64,000 bases of DNA from Scolanthus callimorphus (Eukaryota > Cnidaria > Anthozoa > Actiniaria > Edwardsiidae). The stretch spans positions 11,516,204-11,580,203 of the forward strand of contig CM066925.1 in the NCBI GenBank assembly GCA_033964015.1, read 5' to 3'. Under the pieces are notes generated by a model. That model had not been told where the DNA came from and did not search any database. It saw nothing but the letters and a program-made list of their open reading frames with translations. A program made the translations under genes and the position numbers. Positions 35,314 to 49,500 of the stretch are shown piece by piece (position 1 is the first letter of the stretch; each line of letters starts with the position of its first letter).

Positions 35314-36413
35314 GGCTGCAAGCACGCTTGATGGACATATGACCTTGAGATATAGCCCTGGTAAGGTTATTGACCATTTTAACAGTGGAAATGGACCAGA
35401 AAAAAGCCCTTGCCACACCGCTCCCACCCGTATTGATAAGCAACATTTACGACGTTACCCCACGTCAAGTTTCCTCTGTACCCACGGCCATTCGCCACTC
35501 GTAATATAGCGCTGTTCACGCTGACGTCATCCATTGTTATTAATGTGCCAACCAGAGATCGATTGGCTCACGGAGCAAAGGGCGCTATTCAATCTACGGT
35601 TGGTACATTAGCATTGGAATGGTATTGTTGATAACCAGTGAATATCGCTATAGCCTGATCTTAATCTGTTCCATCATTCGTCTGTTCGGCTTACTGTCTT
35701 GTCGATGGTTTATTAGTATAAACCAACTAATGGTCTATTACAAATCCTGCATTCTGATTGGCTGAGCTACTAATGGTCTATTAGTGATAGACCGTGCCTG
35801 GCAAAACCACCACCTTTCTTTGCAAGAAAACTTGATTTTTTCAACATAAAATAATGGAATTCATTGCCAAAACCGACCAACTAGTTGGTTTATACTAAAA
35901 CAATTAGACCTCTCGTCCTCATGTGCTATGATATCAATAGACCATTCGGCCTTCGGCCTCATGGTCTATTCATCATAGCACATTCGGCCTTGAGGTCTAA
36001 TTGTTAATTGCCATTCATCTGTCCCAGAATTACAGGCGTTCTATCCAATTTTTAAGCAATGGACACTTGGTTTGTAAGGTTGTATTTTTGCGCATCCAAG
36101 GTTTCGAGGACCTTCGGACACATTTCCAGGGGTGGGGCAAAGTCAACGGGAGGGGGTCGAGTGGAATTTTTACCTTTCATTCATATTTTTTTGTTTTCAC
36201 GTTTCTCAACACTGTTGAAAAATGCCTTTGGCCATTCATTCATTCATTCATTTCCTTTCATCCAAATATACTCGATATATTACACGACCCAACCCCTTCC
36301 TATCTGGACCACCATCATGAGCTACGCCCTATAATCGCACCCCTACATGTAGGACTGGGCGCAGCATACACCTAATTAAAAAAAGGTTGCTTTGGCATTT
36401 GGTCTTTCAATTA

Positions 36414-36540
36414 TAGAGCGGATTTCACATGACTGTCGTGAGTTATTCGCAATTACTTTGTAATCACTCCTATACGTTTTATTCAGAATTGGTGTAATAA
36501 CTTTGCGATTAGTTTCACGACAGTCATGTGAAAACCACTA
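36414..36540. mobile_element. Short MITE related to the one at 26,468
   Basis: 127 bp between TAGAGCGGATTTCACATGAC and its mirror GTCATGTGAAAACCACTA; noncoding. Confidence 0.6.
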
Positions 36541-37956
36541 ACCACGAAACAAACAACCGAATTAGGTGTATAAATTGTGTATCCTGATATTCCGAGGATG
36601 GCGTGAATGGATTAAAGATTATCCGTGACTTATAAAGACACCTGGTAAAACCATGAAATGACGCGTGATTATGGACACAATTTCATTTAGTTCATTGCAC
36701 TTTATTCTACAAAGCACGTAAACAGTCGTACATTTCACTACAAAAAAAAGAAAAAAGCAAACATGCTTGATAAATACATGCAAGCAAAGATGGTCATTTA
36801 CACAGAAGCGAGTTAAAAATGCACATGAAATATCCGCCTTAAAAAGTGCATTCAACGCGAAAATACGTTTTGCATTTAACAGCTGCGAAAAATTACATCT
36901 TCTAACGTTGCCATCTGAAAGGTATTACTAAAGCAATTATTGGTTGCCAAAGAAACTGGAGACGTTTTAAATCACAATTTCATGTGGTAACCATGTCACC
37001 TTGTTGGTTCCTTTTTTTGAACGTGTCATTCAAACACAGCATCCACAAATGCATATAAATTCTACAAGTTAACCCTTGGATTTTCAATCTGCGTCCAATG
37101 AGAAAGCCCTTATTTACTGAAGTATTAAGTTTACGACACAAAACCAATCCAGCTTGGCAAACGTATGATGTTTGCATTCACTACAATATTATGTCAAAAC
37201 TCAGTTCTACCAAAGAACCTGCTGTACCTAGCAAATAAGTTGCACAGTAAGTTGCTGATCAAATAGTTTTCACACCTTATTTTGCTGAATGATGTTAAAG
37301 GGTTGTTGAAATCAGAGCTTGAATTTATGGGATCAAAATTTGAAAAACAAACTAAAACATTGAGCCATCAAACACGTGGACTTACCGAGATTTCGGTTTA
37401 CCAATGTGTAGACCAGTCATAATTATTATGATCTCTTAAAATGCGGGCAAATGGTTTCAACATACATCAGGGCCCAACATAAGCTTTTTCAAGAGGTTCC
37501 ATTGGCGCCAAAATGACAATTTCTAGTTGATAAATAGCGAAGTTTGGTCCCCATAATAGAAATCTGGTCGCATCTTTCTCATGAATTAATGCTGTTGACA
37601 TCTAACTTTGAGAAGGGCATTTTTTTAAAAACCTACAGACTGGAAAGGTAAGTCGCCATTTGGTGACTAGGTTGAAATTTTTTGCTCGCCACACCCTAAA
37701 TCTAGTCGCCATTGGCAACAATACATGTATGGTAGTAATGTTGGGCCCTGGAGGAAGCTTGTACCACTGCCAGAAATGTGGAATAGACATGTCAAACTTT
37801 GACCAGCATTAACCATTAACTGTATCTTCATGTTTTTGTCTTTTTATGTTCCAATTATTATAACTCAACTATGTAATGTTAGAACTTCATGTTGTTTACC
37901 ACCCTCTAAGGAAGATACACTACAATATACGTGCTGTGTGTGAGAGTGTAAGAGCT

Positions 37957-40900
37957 TTATTCTTGCTTGATCTCAGTCATCTCTGGTGGCAAGTCTTTCT
38001 TGGTCAGGATTGGATTGCCCTTATCACCTTCGACACCTGGAAAGAAAAACCTTGGTTGGTGACTGGTGATGAGATAAAAAATCTCGTTTGTATTTAACTT
38101 ACCATCTCGTTCAATGGTTAAATGTATCAGCGGCTTCAATGCATTACAGGCAGCTTCCTCGCGTGCTGCTTCTATGGTAACACCAGATCCATAGCATGTC
38201 AGAGGGGGAACACATGATACATTAACGACAGATAGAAACTCAGGGGTGCCTTGGTTGTCCTGTAAGCAATAAACAAAATAATAAGTCAGTAGATGCCTAC
38301 CATGGAACAGGGTTTGACCTTAACGGTAGTTTACTATCCAAATACAAGTAAAACGTTTATTTAGACAAGTGGAATTTGTTCATTTACTAGCCAACTTGGC
38401 TACTTGATTTTTGCATCTAAAAGAAAACTTTCAGAGTTTGCAGAATTATGAAACCACAGTAAAGTAAAACACTTTCTGAAAATAAATGTACAAACCTTAG
38501 GGTAATCAGTGTATTGCACCCTGAATCCATGGACTTCAGACAAATTGAGCAACTGTTGGAATCCAGATATAGGTTTGGTGTTGTTAACTGGAGCACCAGG
38601 TGCCCTATTAAGGCCTCCGACCAGAGCAGGAGCCAGAGGGGCTGGCTTGGGTACGCCTTCCTTAGTTTGGGCTATAGGTGCCATCACTGTGTTACAACCC
38701 AACTGCTTAGCTATCTCTGGCACCATGGGGAGAAGACCTGGTTTCAGTTGCCGACCAAGAATAGTTGGTGGACTGTTACAAGTGTTAGCATCACTGCCAT
38801 CTGCTGCTGCATTAGTTTTGTTAGCCTGAAAAAGAATTGAAGAAATGAGACAAGAGAGTACATACATACATACATACATACATAAAATTTATTTAGACAC
38901 GGATTTACATCAGTCATGTAAAAACAAACTGGTTTCCATGGAAACCGTGTATAAATATATGTACAATCATCAATTGTTATAATTAATTGTTAAGCCAGAC
39001 ACGATTGTCTTTTTAGTTAGTTTTTAGTAATGACTTAAAAGAGGCCAGACTCTTCGCGTGGCGTAATTCTGGACTCAAACCATTCCAAAGAACTGCACCA
39101 CGATAGCGCAGACTTCTTTTTAGATAGTTCGTCCTTGGTGCCGGAAGCGCTAATTTGTTATTCGAGTCTCTGACACATCTTTGGACAATGTCAGAGCGAT
39201 GAACGAATTGCTCTTTGAGATACTCTGGCTGTAGTCCATTTAAAATCTTATACATGAAAATACACCTCGTCTCGGTCTGTCTGTACATGATTTTCTCCCA
39301 TCCTAATTTACTCAAAGCCTCTTGGCTGGGGGTGTCATAGGTAGTGAAAGTAAGAGTACGTGCCGCCCTGTTTTGCAACTTTTGTAATTTGTCTAATAAA
39401 CTTTGGCTACAATTGTCCCACACGGGAGAACAATAGTCGAAGTGAGGCTGAATAATTGAGGCATAAATTGTTTTCAGGGTTTCAAGAGGCACATAGGGTC
39501 TTATTCTCTTTATGGCACCAATGCCACGTGAGATCTTCTTAGAGATTTCGTTGACGTGAACCTCCCAAGAGAGGCTCTCGTCAATGATTACCCCCAGTGA
39601 TTTAGCAGATTTGACCCTCTTAATTTCACTATTATTAATGTGAATATCTATTTTATTGCCAAGGGTGGAGAGTCTTTGATTAGAGCCTATGAGCATATAC
39701 TCCGTTTTGGCCACATTGAGACTTAACTTATTGGCTATCAACCAGTGTCTTATGTTGTCTAGGTCTAGATTTAGTTTAGATTTAATAACAGAAAGATCGG
39801 AGGACGCTATAGTCAAGTTGGTATCATCCGCGTACATTCTGGCTTTAGAAAATTTAAGGCAGTTGGCAAATCATTGATATATACAAGGAACAATAACGGA
39901 CCGAGTATACTCCCCTGAGGGACCCCGCACGTTAATGATCTGACTGTTGATAGACTCCCATTAACTAAGCATTGCTGACTCCGTCCCGTGAGGTATGATT
40001 TTAACCATGTCAGAGAATTATTACTCAAACCATACTTGTCAAGTTTCCCTATCAGTATATCATGATTTACTGTGTCAAATGCCTTTGCTAAATCTACAAA
40101 GACCACACCGTTAATAAGACCCTGGTCGATATTCAAATACCATTCATTAGATGTCTCAGTCAGAGTGCTTAAAGTGGAATGTAAGGACCGAAATCCTGAC
40201 TGGCAATAGTAAGAATATTATTGTCTTGTAGATATTTGTAAAATTGATCGAAAATCACTCTTTCACATATCTTTGAGATTACTGAAATTACCGAAATTGG
40301 TCTATAGTTGTTCATGTCAGTCCGTTTGTCTTTCTTGTAGATCGGGAACACTTTTGCACATTTCCACTCGTCTGGATAAATGCTAGTTTTAATTGACAGT
40401 TTTAATTAACATACATTGCTAGTTTTAATTAACATACAATGATATACCAGTAATAAGACAAGCAATACTCATAGTTAACTGGGCAATAATCTCCAATATT
40501 GTTCAACACAGTACTGTATCGGTACATGCTCCCAAGCTGCATTACTACATAGTTTGTTTGTTTGTTGTGTCAAGATTGCTCATTGAGCCTGCAGCTTATC
40601 CCACAGGTGGCTAAAAAAGTATGAAAAAGGCTAGGTTTGTAGTCGCTGCTGCCATTAGCCGCCAGAAGTAAAAACCCGGTAACTGGCCATAAAAAATCTG
40701 GAGATTGGGGTCAAAACCTGGAGATCAGCCAAACGCCTGTACAAACCAATAAAACAATTTTGATTATTAAAAAGTCATATCCATATTACATTGTTTTGTT
40801 ACCTTCTTTGCTCTTACAATTCAAATCAGTTTACCTGTTTTTACAGCTAGTTTCAATTTGGATTGCACAAATCATGGCTCAAATCATTTATTTTTCTCTA

Positions 40901-43022
40901 ATGGAAGAACATTTTAAAAACCGTGAGATTTTCAAAGCAAACCATGAGACCGTGAGATCATGCGTCAAATCGTGAGTCTCACAGTGAAACCGTGAGAGTT
41001 GGCAGGTCTGTTGTTCATGTCTGCAATACAGACAACAGAGACACGGTCTTAAAAAGGAAAAACATATTTAGGCACCTACTGTGCCATCATCAGTAATATA
41101 GTTGTAACAACTTTCTACTTCACTTTTTTTCTTGATTTTGTAAATCTACAATAACATGTACTGACCTGGGCTTTCTCCGCTTCTGTTGGTCTAAAGCCCA
41201 GTGCCTGAAGCATGGCCTCAGCAGCATTCTTCTTAGCGTCTTTCTTGCTAGGTCCAGACCCAGTAGCTTCATGACTCCCGACAGTCACCTTCAGCAAAAA
41301 ATCCTTGTTCATGGAGTGGCCCCTTTCTTCCACCATGCTGTATACTGGTGCTGGTTCATGCCGTCGCTGTAGAATCTGGCCAAGGATACTAATAGCATTC
41401 AAGGTGGGGTCTATGTCACTTCTATGCTTCATCTTTTTCACATTATACAACCCTCGGCGTGGATACTAGAGTAAAAGTAAAGCATAATTAATATTAGAGC
41501 ATTTCCAAGGAATTCAACTGCAGGGCTTAAAATAGTCCAGTTTCGAATTCTCTACTCTACTGCTGAATGTGTGGTTACAGAAAATATCCATACCCCCACC
41601 ACGGAAGGGTGTTGAAAAGTGACCCCCCCCCCCCACCCCTCTGGAATTTCTGAGGAAAAATTTCAGTATTTGTATGGAAATGATCAGGTAAATTGACCCC
41701 CCCCCCCCCCCCCCCACCCCTCCGGAATTTCCATTGCCCTTCCGTAGGGGGTATGGATAATTTCTGCAACCACACAATAGGAATCAACGGCACATACATA
41801 CAGCAGGAGCCTAAATTTGAAGCCAAAAAAGTTCTGAATAACAGCAAGTCGGAAATGTTTCCTCAAGTTTGTCTATTATCTCAAGCTTCATTAATTTCTT
41901 GTCGGTGTTCACAACTTTTTTTTACTTTAAACTGAGGCTTATGTGCCATCGATGCCTGATCTTTGTAAGATGGACTGTGACTGATTTGCTATTATCATTA
42001 GCTTAGATTAATTTACACTAAACAAACTCTAGTCTTACAATACATACCTGCATCTGTCCTGGCTTCTTCTTTTCTAGAAGTGGGGCTGGCTGAGGAAGCT
42101 TTTTCAACTCAGCAAGCATCTTTACAGCAGCTTCTTTCTTAGCATCCTTCTTTCTCTTCCCTTCACCTTCTGTCTGCATTTCACCAACAGTTGCCCTGAT
42201 GCGGAAATTCTTCATGTGGGCTGGTCCAGCATTTTCTACATCCTGGAAGTCAACCATCAGTTTCATACGGTTGGCAATCTCATAAACTTGGCTGATCTCT
42301 GACTTCTCTTCACTTTCTTTTGTATCTTCTATAACTTGAGCAGTGTCTGGCTTTATTTCCTTTTTCTCCCCTTTTTCCTCACCATTTTCGTCTGATTCCT
42401 TGCCATCAATGGAAGCAAGTTTTTCTTGAAGCTCTTTCCTTAACACTTTCATAGCTTTCAGTGCAGCATCATGTCTTGCTTTTTGCTTATCCCGACCTTC
42501 ACCTATGAACTCTTGGTCCCCAACAGTTAGAGATACTCTGAGAATCCTTGGAGGCCCTCTCTGGTATCCATTCATGTTATACTGATTATGTCGATGCTGC
42601 GGCAACATACCATATCCAATCTGACTCCCATAGCCCATATTCTGGTACCCCATATAAGCACCCATCCCTTGTTGTTGCGTTGGCAGGGTTTTAGGGGGGA
42701 GATCTCTGTACTGGGTGGCCTTCCCAAGTTTCATAGCCAAGCCATTCAGTTCAACTGTTGGAGTCAAATTAACAGCTTTTTGGAGTTTCTTTTCGGGTAG
42801 GCAGAGTCCACAGTTTTCTAGCCCTATCTCTGCTGCTTTATGCTTGGCTTCCTTGATATTATTGGCCGTAGACTCCCATTTGCCGATATCTCCAAGAGTG
42901 AGCTCGACTTTGAAAGTCTTCTTGTGTGCCGGGCCGGTTTCTTCGACGACTCTATACTCTGGATTCAAGTTATTTCCCTTCGCCAACTCATTCATAAGAC
43001 TAATGGGCGTCTTTTGGGACAT
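37957..43022 (-). CDS. STAU: Staufen double-stranded RNA-binding protein
   Basis: Cytoplasmic dsRNA-binding protein of mRNA transport, translation and decay. Five exons, 43022-42048, 41465-41166, 38825-38496, 38259-38103 and 38036-37957; all phases agree, giving 613 aa. Five dsRBDs are visible in Staufen order. dsRBD1 begins at residue 4 (TPISLMNELAKG). dsRBD2 is split by a roughly 50-residue Gly/Tyr/Met/Gln-rich insertion before RVSLTVGDQEF, a known feature of Staufen dsRBD2. dsRBD3 (near residues 250-320) has the strong RNA-binding end GEGKRKKDAKKEAA. dsRBD4 ends GPSKKDAKKNAAEAML. dsRBD5 is GFQQLLNLSEVHGFRVQYTDY onward and is split across two exons. The ATG at 43022 starts exon 1 directly before dsRBD1. 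The start lies 489 bp from the divergent EXOC3 start. The largest intron holds a LINE fragment in the same orientation. A shorter isoform or a further 5' exon is possible. Confidence 0.95.
38865..40390 (-). mobile_element. 5'-truncated, frameshifted CR1/L2-like non-LTR retrotransposon
   Basis: Reverse-transcriptase fragments read on the minus strand. Fingers region: NNYRPISVISVISKICER (40351-40169). Palm motif A and the following block: KAFDTVNHDIL and GVPQGSILGPLLF (40136-39813). Catalytic YADD and the thumb/C-terminal domain with RPYVPLETLKTIYASII and the stop (39837-39013). The reading frame changes at least twice, near 40,150 and 39,840, so it is dead. No endonuclease domain is present, so it is 5'-truncated. 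The 3' end is marked by a TATG microsatellite (minus strand, 38,866-38,884), typical of CR1/L2 elements. It lies in a Staufen intron in the sense orientation, about 40 bp from the next exon's acceptor. Confidence 0.85.
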
Positions 43023-43511
43023 GGCTGGAACTTCGAAATGTAAAATTACACCTCTACAGCAACAAATATACTATGCGAGACCTTTGAAAGGCCTAAAACT
43101 TAAATTCCTATGAATAGAACGAGTTCTCTCTCCTCGAGGGCAAACTCGCTGAACTTTTGAAAGCGAAATTTTCCAATAATACTCGAGGAAATACGAGAAA
43201 ATTTTGCACAGAAATAGAGAATAAGACTTAAAGAATACAATGAACTGGAGAAACGGGAATGAGACCTCACACTTTTGAAGGAAATTCTGGATTTTCTTCA
43301 AAAATGGGAAAAGCAACTCCACATTGAGGTCTAGCTCGCGTTTGCGTCACTGGGTCAGGAAATCCCAGCATGCTTTACGGGAACGCCTTAGCCTCGATTT
43401 CATGCGGGTGTTTACAAAATGGCGGACGGGAGGACGTGAATTTGAAAGGCTTCAATACTTGCCTCAAAAATAAAGGTTTATTTGAGTTGCAGCGTAGTAC
43501 GACGATTCAGC
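43023..43511. promoter_or_regulatory. Shared divergent promoter region between Staufen and EXOC3
   Basis: The two start codons face away from each other across 489 bp. The interval contains a ZNF143/THAP11-like core TCCCAGCATGC (43363-43373) and a YY1-like AAAATGGCGGAC (43417-43428), oriented toward EXOC3, plus a TGCGTCAC CRE-like half site near 43344. Calling this a bidirectional promoter is inference from geometry and motifs. Confidence 0.6.
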
Positions 43512-46500
43512 ATGTCTATAGATATACAGAAATCAAAGGCAGAAGCTCATGAGAACGCAGCAAAACATGTGGCCGCTATGCTGCAGGTTTGTTTACAGCT
43601 GTCTAATTTGAGTTGATAGTTGAGGCGAGCAATTTCTATGCTCCTTTGGCCTCCGCTTTCCAGGATAGGATTGTTAAATGTGACTAATGCTCGTTTGTTT
43701 TAGAACCCTGATAGTTTAGACAAGGTTGAACAATGGAGAAGAAGGGTCATGCGCAATAAGGTATAGTACTTTTGCCAGACACAAGGCAGGCGAGATATTC
43801 TTACTTTTGAGGAAAATGCAAAAGAAGTTGAATTTCCATATAATCCCTTATAAAATTTAACTTTAACACACAAAATTTTGTCTTCCCTTTACCATATAAG
43901 GTCCCTTTTCCCTTTGCGATCCGGTTGGAAATCAAATGGAAAGCATCTTTCTGGGGGAAAAACCGGGAAGATGTCAAATGGAAAGCGTTTTTCCGATGTT
44001 GTCCTAAATTTTTGGTTATTTTTCCCCGGGATAGCAGATTCCATATGACATCTTCACTTTTGGTAAATGGAAAGCACCCCAAGCTCTGGACGTGTGTATG
44101 GCCAATTTTTTCCTAAATATCCACTTGATCAGAGGGGGGGGGGGGGAGGATGCTCTCCAGTGATTTTTGGGTAGGGATGTGCGGTAGATCGAAAAAAACA
44201 TACCATAGCAGCACTTAACATGTACTATAAATCCCAGGCATCAGTGGAGGCAAGACTTAAGACTGCTGTTCAGTCCCAACTTGAAGGAGTCCGGACCGGG
44301 CTAGGCCAACTGCAAGGGTAAGTAACACTGACTGCCTATATATTTATATCATGATATTAATAATAGTGAGTTCTGCAATCGGCTCAACTGGATAGCTCAG
44401 TCTTTTTCCATTACAGGACCTGCTCTAGGAAAGAGGCAAAGGTCTAATAATAAGAATAAGAATATTTTGACAGGGGGGCTACATCGCATCATAGTTTTCG
44501 GTAGGGCCCGGTATGGGAATAGCCAAATTTTGAAAGACTTTATTTTTTATGTGCATACTCCTTGATTCACTATTTGTTTGTTGTTGTTTTTCTGTAGTGC
44601 ACTAGTGGATATCAAGAGCATTAAACAGAGGTAGGTATTCAAAAAATGTAATTAATAATAAACAGAGCTCAACATTACTTTTGTTGTGCCAATGGTGCCT
44701 AACTAAAACGTTTTAGGCACCATAGGGCAGAATGTTGTCCCCAATTTTTTTTTCTCTGAATGCACCCCTGAAAATGGCACCCTTGTTTTGAAATGCAATC
44801 ATCTCAAACAAAGCCAACATTTTTTGCCAAGTTAACTGAAATATTCTACCCATTATGTGATAAATATTCTTTCATGGAAAGTCAAGCCCTAAAAGGGGGG
44901 TTGGTGATTAGGTTGAATTTTCTGGTCACCAAATCCTCAAATGCAGTCATCATTGGCGACCTATTGGTCACAATGCCAGGCCCTGATAAAGAAAAAGACT
45001 GAACACACCATATGCAGCTACGTGATGTTATATTTTCTCATTAAAGACTTTCAGCCAAGCGGCCCTCTTCAGTAACTGAACTGACAACGTGAATGCAATA
45101 ATAAAAGCAGTTATAGCAAGTCCCTGGAAAAACTATGTGTAATACATGTTCAAAACGGGATACCTGTGCATAAGGCACAGGGATCCACCCTGTTAAGACC
45201 ATGGGGGGCCCTGATCTTAGTTTGCTAATCCAGGTCATCTCTAGTATGAGCATATAATGCTGATTCTTTCTTATTCTGATGGCCCGAGATAAAAAATTGT
45301 AACCTTGTCAGATACAAACTCATACATTTTATCTTTTGGTTTTTCAGCCTGGAAGAGGTGGATCACATACTAAAAGGAGTTGAGAAACTCTCAGAAAAAC
45401 TAGAACAAGTTAAAGACACCCAGTACAAACATGCTCAGGTACTGGACAGTGTTTATCTTCAAATATCTTGTATAATATGTTGCAAAGCCAGAATTCTGAC
45501 AAGATCCTGCATGATCAAAATTTTTTGTAGTAACATCTTTGCCTGAATGTAAGATATTGGTATTGTACCTATAAGATACTGTATTCAAGATCTTAGTAAG
45601 AACTTAGCCTGAAGATTTTAATCATTTATTAAATAAATGCCAAAGGGTTATTATTTTCTTTTGCATGATTTTTTTTAGTTATCCAAAGCCTGTGAACACC
45701 TTAATCACATCTTCAATGTCCCAGAGAATGTGGAGAAGACTCACATTCTTATCAGTGATGGCAAATTGCTACTAGCTCATAAATGGTGAGAAAATAGAGA
45801 CAGGCCTGCCATAACCCAAATCCTAAATATGCTGCATTTTCCTGAATTCCACAACACAATTCACTGATCTTGCATTGTTCTACCTCCTAGTTCTTTGACA
45901 TAGAGCATGGAAAAGACTCAGATTCCAGGAATATGTTTGGAAGTTGCTTCATATATGTGTTAGATATTTTCATCAGGAAAAGTTGAAGAATTCATGAAAA
46001 ATCTTCGAGTTTGTGTTTGTTGCTCAGACATTTTGAATACCACATGGAAAAACTGCCTATATTTTGGTGATTATTAATCAAATGAAGAAGGGATCTGTCT
46101 ATTTCTTCAGGTCCTACAGCCCCACAAATACAGTGTATAAAGTTTCTGTTTCAGCTGTTTCTAACTTTCAGTGGTTCTAAGCACCACCCTCTCCATATGA
46201 TACTGTTCAGATAAAATAAGTTATTACTTTGTAACATTAAGATGCAGTCGTGATAGTATTGAAGTGTTGAAGGGGTGCTAGGTTTGATGTGTTTGTCTGT
46301 GATGTATTTTCTAGTTTGTCAGACCTGGAGGCCACCAGAGATGAGTTTCTGTTTGAAGTCCATAGGATGACTCAGAGTGATGAGAGGCCGAAAGCTTCTT
46401 ATCAAACGGTTTGTTAATTTGGACAATATATAATATTTTGGATATGATTTATATAATCTGCAATGTTTTACACGGAATGGCTATGCCAGTATGATGTGTG

Positions 46501-49500
46501 TAACAGACTATTTAATATATTTTTAAAAATTCCTTCACTAATTATATATTGGATGGATATTTTTCTTATCAGTATTTTTTGTTCAAATGTCAAAACAGAA
46601 CTGATGTCCCTATCGCATACCCACCATTGATTTGATTATCCTTGACCTGCACTCTAGTTTACAGATTTTGTACTCTTTCAACAGCCACTTAACGAGTACT
46701 TCAAAGATGTTAATAAGTTATCGGTATGTATATGACATGTATGTACCATTTCCAGTGGTTTTTCTTCAAGTTGTAGTATATACATTGACTACAGTCGTCA
46801 TTAGCTTCTCTCTGATCCAATCAGAGCATTGTAGACATTGTATCAGCATGCAAATATTGAATTTACCTTACTCAAGATCGTATCATGTACAGTGGTCCTT
46901 TGGTCATTCCTTTTCCTTTGTGTTACATGTTGCCAAATAAAACATATCAGTGGTTGTAGCCTGCAGTCCTTATCCTTGCAGATCCTGAAGTATTGTGACT
47001 TTGACTGCACTTTTAACATCCACAGGGGAAAAATGTCCACGGACATTGAGGTCACTGACACTTACTCCTTATTTATATTCCAGTCTACTTTTATAAGTCT
47101 TCTCTAGGTTTCTTCAACTCGTCATATCTCATTTACTCTCTGTTCCCATCTTTATATAATGTAGTTGGAACTCTATTATGCATGTTTCCCAGCCCTCATG
47201 GTGGAGGGTTTGTTTTGGGGATATTGGAAATATGCAGGCAAGGGCCACAGGGTGATAGTGTTAATCACTATGGCAATTATCGGGTAATTATGTTGCTACT
47301 ATCTGATTGTATGTCAGGAAACCCTGGGCAAACAGCTATGGCTTGTGTTACAAAGACTTCACAGCACTGTTCGCAGTGATCCCGCACAGCTGGTGACAGC
47401 ACTGAGAATCATAGAACGAGAAGAGAGGTAGGAAGCATACTTCACGAAAGCTTCCCTGGATGCTTCAGTTCTGTGTCTTTCTCTTGCTGTTTTGTGTTCT
47501 ATTGTCAACTCCCAAGAGTTAATTGTTGAGTTTTTTCGTTATAGGGCTGACAAGCGTGCAGAGGAGAGGTTAGCCACTACTGGGTTCAGTGTTCCTGGCA
47601 GGCCTAAAAGATGGAGGCACAAATGTATGGAAGTTGTTAAAGCTGCTATCGCATTTAGGTATGGACTACAAGCTAAAATCCTGGTCTGGCTGGTGAATAA
47701 TTATCCTTATTCGGAGCGGCCTTCATTTTGTATTATGCAGTCTGCAGTCTCCCAATTTGCATGTAATGCTTGTTGTTTTGCTGTGTGTATTAAAAATCGA
47801 ATGGAGTTCCTGTAATGCTATTAACGCAATCTTCTCTGTCTCACTACTGATTTTCCAATTGCTTGGCTCTTGTTAGATTTGAAAGTCTTGAAATGCATGT
47901 CGAGGAACGACTTAGTGAGAAGATGTGGCTTGTGAAGCACTTGGAAAGGACAAGACAGCGGATATTGGATGATCTTACAGTAGTAAAGGTACTGCTGCAT
48001 GAGCAGGCATCGTTTTTGCAGTATTTGTCTAAAATCAGTATACCATATTGTAGTTTATAAAGATGAAATTTAAAACTGAAATGATGGCGGAGGAGAGCAA
48101 CCACGATGATGTGAAGATGATGATGATGATAAATTTGTATTTGTTCTTCCAGAACTTATGTCAGCCTTGTTTCCCTCCAAGTTACAACATCTTTGAGAAA
48201 GCAGTGAAAATGTATCACGAAGCCCTGTCCGCCATGGTAAAGTGCTCAGTGTTCTATGCTGTTCTTTTAGCTTGTTTTAAAACGTGGTATATAAAAGAAT
48301 AAGGACTGTGTAAGCAGAAATTAGTGATTATTGCAGCGGAGATCTGCAATAGAGCACAATGGACAATGAAACGTTTAGTCTTTTTGTGAAGAACTAAAAG
48401 GCGATTATATTTTGATTTTTTTGATATTGGTGTTGATGCATTCATCTTTGTTGTTTATGTTGTTGATAACACTTTGATAATGACGAGGTCGCTAGGGTCA
48501 ATGTTCCTGCTAATAATGATGCCTGTGTCTTCCTTCCGTCAGCTGGAGCGCACAGTGTGTGAGCAGCGTCTGGACTCCAACGAATGTGTGAGTCTGTTAA
48601 CTTGGATCAGAGAATATGGGTGAGTAGTAAGTTTGGTGTGTTGTACCACATTGCCACTTGACGAATAGATAGAAAACCGATTTCAAATTCTGATTGCTTG
48701 AAATGAGCGGAGACAACAAGAACATGAAAGTCTCCGTTTTTGTACTTGGTGATCTACACCACGATGTCATCAATGCTATTTTTATTCTCAATAGTGGTGT
48801 GGATCTTATGATGAACCCAGAGTTGCAAATTGATGTGGAGTTCCTCTCTCCGCTACTCTCGACTTCCGTGCACAAGGAACTCGTAGAAACGTGAGTATTG
48901 TTAATAATATGGTTGGTGTTGCTGGCACTTGTTGCATCGCTGGCAATAATCAGATCCCTATCTTTATCCAATCCTCTACCCAGTGTCTGTCTATTTTCCG
49001 TCTGCCTGCCTGTTACTCTGTATAGGGGTGAGGGGAGGGATGGGTAACTGTTCTGTCTGTAGGTAAGAAGGCTAATTAAGTGACTGTCTTTGTAGCTATA
49101 TCACAACAACATCCACTAACATCAAAGATTGGATGAAGAAAATGATCGAGACTGATGAAAAGGTAACACCCAGTACGATAAACTTGTTATGTTGACTTCT
49201 ATATCGTCTTTACTAATTATGATAAAGTTTATGAGATTGATAATGTTGATCACTAACGCGTGATGATGATGTAGTTGATTGATGATGGTGTTATTGATAA
49301 CGATGGCTGTGTTATTGCAGGACTGGCAGAATGAGTCGCTACCAGAGACAGATGCTGAAGGCTTCTACAACACTTCTCTACCAGTATTTCTCTTCCAAAT
49401 GATCGACCAGAACGTGAGTTTCACTTCTATGACTTGGCCTCCACAACGGTACTAGCTTAAATGGGCTGTTCCAAAAGAAATTTGTACCCCCGCTATCGAG

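Larger units (their letters stand above)
33676..37956. other. Interval between SLCO and Staufen 3' ends
   Basis: No supported gene. Contains MITEs (33,878; 35,234; 36,414), an inverted-repeat element near 35,715-35,975 and a CATT microsatellite near 36,237. About 36,700-37,950 is repeat-poor and could be a long Staufen 3' UTR: a minus-strand AATAAA lies near 36,709 as well as one at the stop codon. Confidence 0.45.

Noticed and set aside
44391..44440. tRNA-like GGATAGCTCAGT sequence
   Set aside because: No matching T-arm or cloverleaf can be drawn.
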